Shown one piece after another: positions 57,803-64,000 of a DNA stretch of 64,000 nt. Numbering within the stretch: the stretch's first letter is position 1; every line of letters begins with the position of its first letter. The position numbers were made by a program, and so were the translations under genes. The notes under the pieces were generated by a model. That model saw only the letters and a list, made by a program, of their open reading frames with translations, had not been told where the DNA came from and made no database searches. The DNA is from Hippasteria phrygiana (taxonomy: Eukaryota > Echinodermata > Asteroidea > Valvatida > Goniasteridae), in the NCBI GenBank assembly GCA_037893225.1, contig JAZGUH010000122.1, forward strand, positions 310,001-374,000, read 5' to 3'.

Positions 57803-58873
57803 AATGTATTTTAAAATTGGACAGCGCCCTCTGTTGACTGTGGCAGTCAAATCTGTGTTCGCATGCTCGCCATTTTTACACCAGATTGTCTAAAATTCTA
57901 ATTTATCTCAGCCGTTGGGTGGCATTTTGTTAGTAAACAAATTGCGGATCGAATTAAATTAAAGCGATCTTCCTAAATTTAGAGCATAGGGTTCTTGTTT
58001 GTTATTTTGACTGTTAAATTATTCACCAAGCCCTTCTTTACCTAGAGTGGCGCTTAGCCTTGTATTGGGCGAATTCCATAAAAAGAGGAGGGGTAGAACC
58101 GGTTGTGAATGGTACTGACATTCAACTCCGATTAGCAATAAAAAATAAAAACACGGCATATACCGCTGCGGCCTCCACCTTCCCGTGCCCTACCCCTCCC
58201 CGTCCCCCTTCCCTACTGGTAACACCCCCTTCCCCTTCCCCGGGGATTGAACACGCAACGGCATTATTGTGCAGGCCGTCTAATCCACGGCGCCTGCATC
58301 ACACACAGTTCAGTAGTCACACCGGATGTCTGATGTCTCATTTTTTACAGATCCTCACCGGCCAGGTGGTTGACGGTTCAAAGCCTAAAAATAGCCCCCC
58401 AAAAAACACCGGAAAGGGGGGCCTGAAGGACCCATAACCTACGTCAATGCCACATCCAAACAAAATAAAGCCCAAAATGTATAACCCAGGATGTTTTTGT
58501 CATGCCTGGTCAGGGGGACAGGAAATGTTTCAGCTTGGACAACCGACAAATCAATTAGCGGCCGATGGCTGCTAAAAATTCGGGTGAAATTTACATTTTT
58601 ATCGCTGATAAGACGGTCGGAATAAATTGGTCTTACCGTTTGAAATTTGCTTGTTTCTCGTGTTAAATGTGTCTGTCAGTTCTGATATTTTTTGGACCTC
58701 GTGGAGAACTCAATGGCTGGAAGTTATTGATTTGATGCACTCTATAAATAATTCTATAAATAATTATGCTGTTTATAAGGGAAAGTTTACAAAAGAGGTG
58801 TTTAATGTTAGGGGGATCCAAGGTAATAGGGTTGAACCCCCGACTGTTTATCTTGTTTGTATGTTTGTTGGGG
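57803..58873. other. gene-free stretch
   Basis: Contains a LINE-tail relic (58036-58083), a C-rich simple stretch (58170-58240) and otherwise unique DNA. Confidence 0.35.
58036..58083 (+). mobile_element. LINE 3'-tail relic
   Basis: CTAGAGTGGCGCTTAGCC then TTGTATTGGGCGAATTCCAT aligns with the tails at 4470, 21190, 22775 and 42341. Confidence 0.5.
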
Positions 58874-58971
58874 TGTTTGTTTGTTTGTTTGTTTGTTTGT
58901 TTGTTTGTTTGTCTGTCTGTTTGTTTGTTTGTTTGTTTGTTTGTTTGTTTGTTTGTTTGTTTGTTTGTTTT
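58874..58971 (+). repeat. (TTTG)n microsatellite with a TCTG interruption
   Basis: About 24 units, broken by GTCTGTCTG near 58910. Confidence 0.95.
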
Positions 58972-58999
58972 TACAGGTAAATACACTGTCTAGCCTGAC

Positions 59000-59042
59000 C
59001 CCACCCCCCCCCCCCCTTACAAAGATTCTGGACCCGCCCACG
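59000..59042. mobile_element. family G right-end fragment with poly-C
   Basis: A C run (59004-59016) followed by GATTCTGGACCCGCCCA resembles the G1 right end AATCCTGGATCCGCCCCTG. No left end was found. Confidence 0.45.
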
Positions 59043-60105
59043 TAATGTCCTATCTAGTTCTCATCTGTTTGTTTGCACATCTGTCTAGTGATCTGTTGAT
59101 CAGGATTATAAATTAACCCTGGTTTAGGACTTGGCTATACTTTAAGCCGACCACAATGACAAATAGTCACTTCACCAATAAACCTGTGAACAAAACCTTT
59201 TCTTTTCAAATGTTAGTGGTTGCCATATATGGACAACTGGTGTTTGTGGAGTTTTGAACATCAGGAATTCAATTACAATAAATGAGCGTGCTGGTGGTGC
59301 ATATTATAAGCATTGGCATCAGTCCAGTTATGCATTAGTCACACTAAACAAAAGCTAGGAAGTCTAAACAAATATATATATAATCTCAGTCTAAGGACAA
59401 TCCATGGAAATTAAACAGAAACATTAATCGTGCGATTTCTTGACCAAATTGGCTTTTCATGCAATTGGCAATCGACTGAAGCGCGGACCTTGAACGACGT
59501 CTGTATATGCCGAGTCAATGCCGTCTGTCCCTTGATGGAACAAGGCGTACGGACTGGGAAAATGTCTGTTCTCTGTGGTGAGCCGTGTTTGAGCAGGCCA
59601 GGCCACCAGATTCCTGGACAGTGTCAAAATATTTAGGCGAGTCTGATCTGAGTAATTGGGCAAATTGTTACTCAATTAGGAACAACGAGGCTAATTTTGC
59701 GGTAGGTATTCTGGGCTGAGGCGTACAGAACGGGCAGATTTTGTCATGTGTCGTCATGCATGGACCTTATAGTGCAGTGATGCATGCTAATGGTGCTTAC
59801 TCAGTAAACCAGCGAAGCGTGATGCGTACTCGCACGTGGTGTAACCTGCTCCCTACGATGCAGGCGGTCCACACCTGGTGGTTTTGTTTACATTTCACAG
59901 CTAGTCACGTGGGTGACAACGTTCTATACAGATAATAGCTTGCGTACAGGTTGCACTATGTGCGGCGCCAGTCTGAATGTCCAGATGTCAATGTTTCGGT
60001 TGTTCTTTTTCTCTAAAGTCTACGCAAATATTTCAGTAGAACTTTTACACTCGAGGTTAGGTACTTCCTCCATGGGTACGTTAACTAACCGAAGTGATAT
60101 ATTGA
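59043..60105. other. gene-free stretch
   Basis: 59440-59960 is GC-richer. A 68-codon frame there has no recognised domain. Confidence 0.35.
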
Positions 60106-60127
60106 GGGGGGGGGGGGGGGGGGGGGG
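60106..60127. repeat. poly-G run (22)
   Basis: Uninterrupted G homopolymer in unique DNA. Confidence 0.95.
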
Positions 60128-60696
60128 TAGGGTAATGTGTGCAATGGGTGATCATGGGCGATATTGTTGTGAAAGATATCATTCACAAAATGTTTTGTTC
60201 GATCAGTTATATACCGGGGTGCTCTAACCTCCTGTGAACAAATATGTCCACAGGGTGCAGGAAGAGTGAACATTTGTGTGGACTTGCCCACGTTTCCCCC
60301 TCTCTGAAAAATAAACCCCAGCTTTAGAGGCATTTTGGGGTTTGGGGTTATTTGTCGCAAAATGAAGGGGAACACTTAAGGGGATTACGATACAAAATTC
60401 GGGTTAAAAGAGCGTTCAGTCACAGTGCGAGTACAACTTATTTTGTTGTTTTCCGTAACTACATGAAAACAAAGGAATGTTCACAGTAGGTATGTAAGGT
60501 AAGTATGAGTGTATGTGTTCTTACATTAGTCTCCTTGCGGGGTACATAGAAGAAAGGGTAACAATGGGGACAATGCTACTCCGCTATGGGTTAGTTAACA
60601 CTATGGGTTTTGAGATTTCAATGAGGACAAAGGAGAAAAAAGGAAGGAAAGTAAAGTCCACAATAGAGGTACCCCGTATGAGTACATAGAGGATGA
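60128..60696. other. gene-free stretch
   Basis: Unique DNA between the poly-G run and the family E pair. No exon recognised. Confidence 0.35.
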
Positions 60697-60875
60697 GTGT
60701 GTAAATACCGGCAATCGTGGACTAGGGACAAAAGGGTTAGGGCATAGACAAAGGGTCCACGTTTGACCGAACGTCCACGATTGAAAATCGTGTACAAAAC
60801 ATATGGGAGGCATTCCGAAAAAGTATAAACAAAAGAGGAACAATGGGAGGTCCACGATTGCAGGTATTTACACAC
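60697..60875 (+). mobile_element. family E (AATCGTGGAC) MITE, copy E3
   Basis: Ends are GTGTGTAAATACCGGCAATC and GATTGCAGGTATTTACACAC, inverted. Internal CGTCCACGATTGAAAATCGTG is a dyad. Confidence 0.85.
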
Positions 60876-60890
60876 TTGTGTGTGTGTGTG

Positions 60891-61080
60891 AGTTTGTATA
60901 TGCCGGCAATCGTGGACCTAGGACAAAAGAATTCGGGCGTAGACAAAGGGGTCCACGTTTGACCTAACGTCCACGATTGAAAATCGTGTACAAAACCAAT
61001 GGGAGGCCTTCCGAAAAAGTTAAGAGTATAAACAAAAGAGGAACAATGGGAGGTCCACGATTGCACCCGTTTACATGACT
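60891..61080 (+). mobile_element. family E (AATCGTGGAC) MITE, copy E4
   Basis: Directly follows E3 after a short (TG)n. Left end TGCCGGCAATCGTGGACC, right end GGTCCACGATTGCACCCG. It is followed by (TG)n and a G16 run that also border E2 in inverted form, so these simple repeats belong to the element. Confidence 0.85.
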
Positions 61081-62067
61081 GTGTGTGTGTGTGGGGGGGG
61101 GGGGGGGGTGGGTAAGCTCGGATTTTTTTGGTAGGATGAGAATGTAGACCGCATGTCCATCCCACCCCTCCTTGCCTGGACCACAGGGTGCATTCTCAAC
61201 CTTTGCAGAATCTGAATTGACCTCTCAATTACATCCCATTTCCAGTCTACCCGGCCCACGTTAAGTACAAATTTCGTCACCCCTCCCCTTCCCGCCCGTT
61301 TTTACACCCTTTGTTGTCCCTTGCTTGTATCTCTCATCCTCTCCCTTCCATTATCAATTAGTCCCAGGCGTCTGCCGTACGCGAGCCCATCGGACGACCG
61401 GTAATCAACGCTAATTTGCCCCAGGAAGGTTCTCATTGCGCGCCGAAGGTAGTAAAACTCCGGAGTTTCTTATGAGGGTTCCCGAAGACAGTACCCAGCA
61501 TGGACGGGAGGGCAAGGGGGGGGGGGGGGGGGGTGTTGTTATTTTTGCCGCGTTATCTATGAGGAACAATAGGCTCACAGCCCAAGGATGTTCCCCCTGC
61601 GGTTTGACCACAGAGGTCCCGTGAGGGCGGGGTTCTATGGTGGAGATGACAAGCGGTTTTTTAGTAACGTGTAAACAACATGGTTTTCTTTGATGTGTGG
61701 CTAGATATGACAAGGTATAAAGGATATGCCTGCAGCTCATGGAACAGCGTGCACTACTGACGGGCTTTGAAATTGCGCAGACCCATCAACATCACCCAAC
61801 GCCAACTTGCACTTTTTATGCCGTACACAGACACTGCAAAATATTGAACAGCTCGTCCCGTATAGATTGGACAACGGTGGTAGCTGACACCGTAGTTTGC
61901 AATGTATGGTTATTCGCTTGAAGAAACTGTCGCCAGTAGCACACTGCGTCTTCTCCATCAATGACGTCATTGTCGATATTGTCATTGTGACGTCCCAGTG
62001 TTAAAACCTTCCATTTTCATCAAAAATGCTCAAAAATTCACCGAGTAAAATGATTAAACCAACCAAG

Positions 62068-62120
62068 TGACTGGCTTCGACAAGTAACTCTTAAAATTTA
62101 AGTAGAAGTGCCTCTTTGTA
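62068..62120. repeat. dispersed repeat, copy 1
   Basis: GTGACTGGCTTCGACAAGTA then ACTCTTAAAATTTAAGTAGA recurs with few changes at 63444-63499. Confidence 0.6.
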
Positions 62121-62675
62121 GCCTACGCATGGGTTTTCCCAATCATTATAATACTTATATCACACGAATTCCCTAAATCGATACTTTAATTTCGTCCCAG
62201 AACACCGTCAAGCCCAATTCTCAATTTGAATTTAAAAAGGCCACCACGGGATTTCATTTAAGTTGCAGTATAATTCACATCATATTCATAACATGAAACG
62301 TTCCATTTTCATCCAAAAAAAAACGCTCCCAAACACACAGACTAAAATTATTAAACCAACCAATTGACACAGGTAATGTGCAGGGAAAACACACAAAGGC
62401 TGTATAGTTTCCCGTGAGTAATTAAAGGCGTGCTGCGGGGGAAGTTGCTGCTAATTCCTGCAGTGGTTCCACGGTGAGATGAACAACATCTTACATCCAT
62501 CTTGTAATTACTCCTATCCTCTTGTAGTGATTAGGACGGAAGGACTGAGCCTTAGCCACAAGCGAAGGTGAAATGCAGTCAAGTCAACGACTAGCATTTA
62601 AACCTGCTAAACTTGCCTTGCCTAAAAGGTCACCAAAAAACATACACCCATCGAAGAACAGGTGTTGTCTTCATG

Positions 62676-62719
62676 CACCCTAACCCCACCCTAACCCCAC
62701 CCAAACCCCACCCAAACCC
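62676..62719 (+). repeat. 11-bp tandem repeat CACCCTAACCC
   Basis: Four exact-length units: two CACCCTAACCC and two CACCCAAACCC. It contains the metazoan telomere word CCCTAA but with an 11-bp period. Confidence 0.85.
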
Positions 62720-62821
62720 AAAGCCTGCATTCTCGTTGCCTCTGTCCTTTTCCATAAATGCGTATTAATTTTAGAAGTGAACTTAAAAAAAAAAAAAAAA
62801 CATGTTGTCAGACTCCCTTGA

Positions 62822-62953
62822 ATAGGGGAGATGGGGGTTAGTTGGAACACGGGGTATGTTGAAACATTAAGAGTTTTTTCACAGCTAGCCGTTTGAAAAA
62901 AATCTCAATGTTTCAACTTACCCCGTGTTCCAAATAACCCCCATCTCCCCTAA
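62822..62953. mobile_element. foldback MITE with GGGGAGATGGGGGTTA arms
   Basis: Left TAGGGGAGATGGGGGTTAGT then TGGAACACGGGGTATGTTGA; right is the inverse, ending CCCATCTCCCCTAA. Arms are about 47 bp. Confidence 0.85.
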
Positions 62954-63133
62954 GTGTTTTGTTTTTCTTAAAAATTGAGCAGAAATTAATTTCAAACTTA
63001 AATTCCTTCCGTTCCTCTGTTGTTTGTTTGGTGCACAGATCGTATCCTTTATTTTTTGATCTACACGCTGCCGCTTCTCAAGTGCTATCATGGGCGTGGT
63101 CTCTGTTTTATGACACGCCCTCACCGACGTATT

Positions 63134-63235
63134 AACACAAGGCAGCTCAGCTGGTACAGCGCCGGTGCGGTGGCCGGAAGGTCGCAAGTTCAAATCCCAC
63201 TTCTGTTAATTTCTCTACAAAACAATAAAATTCCA
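63134..63235 (+). mobile_element. tRNA-derived repeat, variant of family S
   Basis: The tRNA-like core is 63134-63208: acceptor AACACAA/TTCTGTT (6 of 7 pairs), box A GGCAGCTCAGCTGG, box B AGTTCAAATCC. Only the TTTCT start of the usual tail remains. Confidence 0.65.
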
Positions 63236-63443
63236 ATAGTTTTCACTTTGTTAATATGAACACAGAAAACAAAAGATGAATCCCAACGTAGATGTTACCT
63301 TCAGACCAATCACTGACAAAAGATTAAACTTCAGTGTTGTTGGCCAAGTTTATTATTTTGATCACAAACAAGAAGCTACGGTAAAGGGTTTGAGAAGTGG
63401 CTGGACCGCAACCGACAAGAACTCCGGGCCACTATTTGAACTG

Positions 63444-63499
63444 GTGACTGGCTTCGACGAGTAACTCTTGAAGTTAGGTAGAGGTTTCTCTTTGAATGT
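63444..63499. repeat. dispersed repeat, copy 2
   Basis: GTGACTGGCTTCGACGAGTA then ACTCTTGAAGTTAGGTAGAG; pairs with 62068-62120. Confidence 0.6.
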
Positions 63500-63539
63500 A
63501 ATAACATATATGACTTGACTTCTCATTATTTCTCCCCTT

Positions 63540-64000
63540 CTCTCGAAAAATCACTCCCCTTCTCGCATTTTGTCACATTTCCTCGCACTGTCGCTCCCGT
63601 CCTCGCGGCAAAGTTCAACAATCGCTCCCGTAGTCACCCGCGCAGCTTGCCACTCGATGACAGCCAGTGAAATTGAGAGCTCATGCTACCCGGACGTAAT
63701 TCCAAGCAAGAGTGTCTCCTCGTCATCTGCCGTCGTATCGGAGCGAAACACCCGATGAGTGTTAGGCGGCCGCGCGGTAATCCCCCCGGCCCGTCCCATT
63801 TCCCCTCCGTAGACGATACCGAGAAAAAACTCCGTCTGGCCCCGGCCTGCTCGCTGTCATCAACGACATCTGATGGGTCCTTAATGCCCGGAATGATGGA
63901 AGCGTTATGTTGGTTGAGTTTAATGACTCTACGGGTGATGGCAAGCCCTGTCATCGTTCAGTCTCCAGATTCTACCGTATCTTGCAAATTGTCTCATCTT
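63540..64000. other. CpG-rich end of window, no assigned gene
   Basis: Starts with CTCGCA/CGCTCCC-type words repeated in 63540-63640, then GC-rich sequence that is open on the minus strand for about 100 codons (63634-63954) without a recognised domain. It could be a CpG island or an exon cut by the window edge. Confidence 0.25.

Larger units (their letters stand above)
61081..62821. other. no established gene
   Basis: Contains G runs (61093-61108, 61516-61533), a CpG-richer block (61290-61640) with TCAATTAG/GCTAATTTG words, and two AT-rich direct repeats (62009-62070 and 62301-62369, both with GATTAAACCAACCAA-like words). Confidence 0.35.

Noticed and set aside
58627..58993. Open frames with FVCLFVCL or KQTNKQTN repeats (also near 20078 and 28255)
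   Set aside because: They translate TTTG or TTTA microsatellites.
62676..62719. Interstitial telomere
   Set aside because: The period is 11 bp, not 6, and there are only four units. It is a local minisatellite.
1..64000. CRISPR array, operon, phage or other prokaryotic system
   Set aside because: There are no regularly spaced identical repeats with unique spacers, no dense coding and no ribosome-binding sites. Element types and splice signals are eukaryotic.

Overview
This is a 64-kb piece of eukaryotic, most likely invertebrate deuterostome, genomic DNA. Nothing in it looks prokaryotic: there are no operons, no ribosome-binding sites and no long open frames. It is moderately AT-rich and packed with short non-autonomous DNA transposons, tRNA-derived repeats, decayed LINE tails and long G or C homopolymers. 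The palindrome TAGGCCTA occurs about 19 times by my count, where about one would be expected. Together with the repeat types this suggests an echinoderm or hemichordate, but that is an inference and I cannot name the species.

Genes. I can support one host protein-coding exon, at 18278-18506 on the minus strand. It starts at an ATG with an in-frame stop 24 nt upstream, encodes 76 residues including the paired-class homeobox octapeptide HSIDGILG, and ends at a good splice donor (CCAG|GTTAGA). It is best read as the first coding exon of a paired-class homeobox transcription factor. I found no homeodomain exon between it and the left edge, so the first intron probably exceeds 18 kb. The exon sits in the most repeat-poor stretch of the window (about 16940-20078), with CpG-rich sequence upstream. 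Three other open frames (3066-3302, 7422-8066 minus, 41817-42040 minus) are exon candidates I cannot assign.

Layout. 1-12300: unique DNA with isolated MITEs, one tRNA-like repeat, and a weak TATA-type site near 1564 and another near 10353. 12303-16700: MITE-rich, including a foldback element with four G/C runs. 16940-20078: repeat-poor homeobox interval. 20078-25272: MITEs, two LINE 3' ends carrying reverse-transcriptase C-terminal remnants, and a hAT-like element split by a 217-bp L2/SINE-like insertion with a 6-bp target duplication. 25273-30904: two adjacent MITEs interrupting a 20-bp tandem repeat, then a quiet 2.4 kb. 30905-42100: dense repeats, including three tRNA-containing units in inverted and direct array, a perfect 52-bp-arm palindrome, a TTAA-flanked foldback and a Tc1 element reduced to its transposase C-terminus. 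42100-51000: fewer repeats, with further family-A and family-B copies. 51100-54500: a poly-C/poly-G-rich compound inverted/tandem array and two copies of a GATA/TAATC-type motif module. 54500-64000: more MITEs, a tandem pair of AATCGTGGAC elements and a CpG-rich right end.

Mobile-element relations. Family A (TTAA-flanked, nine copies) carries in its middle an 82-bp core whose ends match family B (hAT-like, three copies), so the core entered A before A multiplied. Family B carries a central perfect palindrome whose two arms differ between copies by matched changes. The genome is thus a layered record of element insertion into element, which is the main content of this window.
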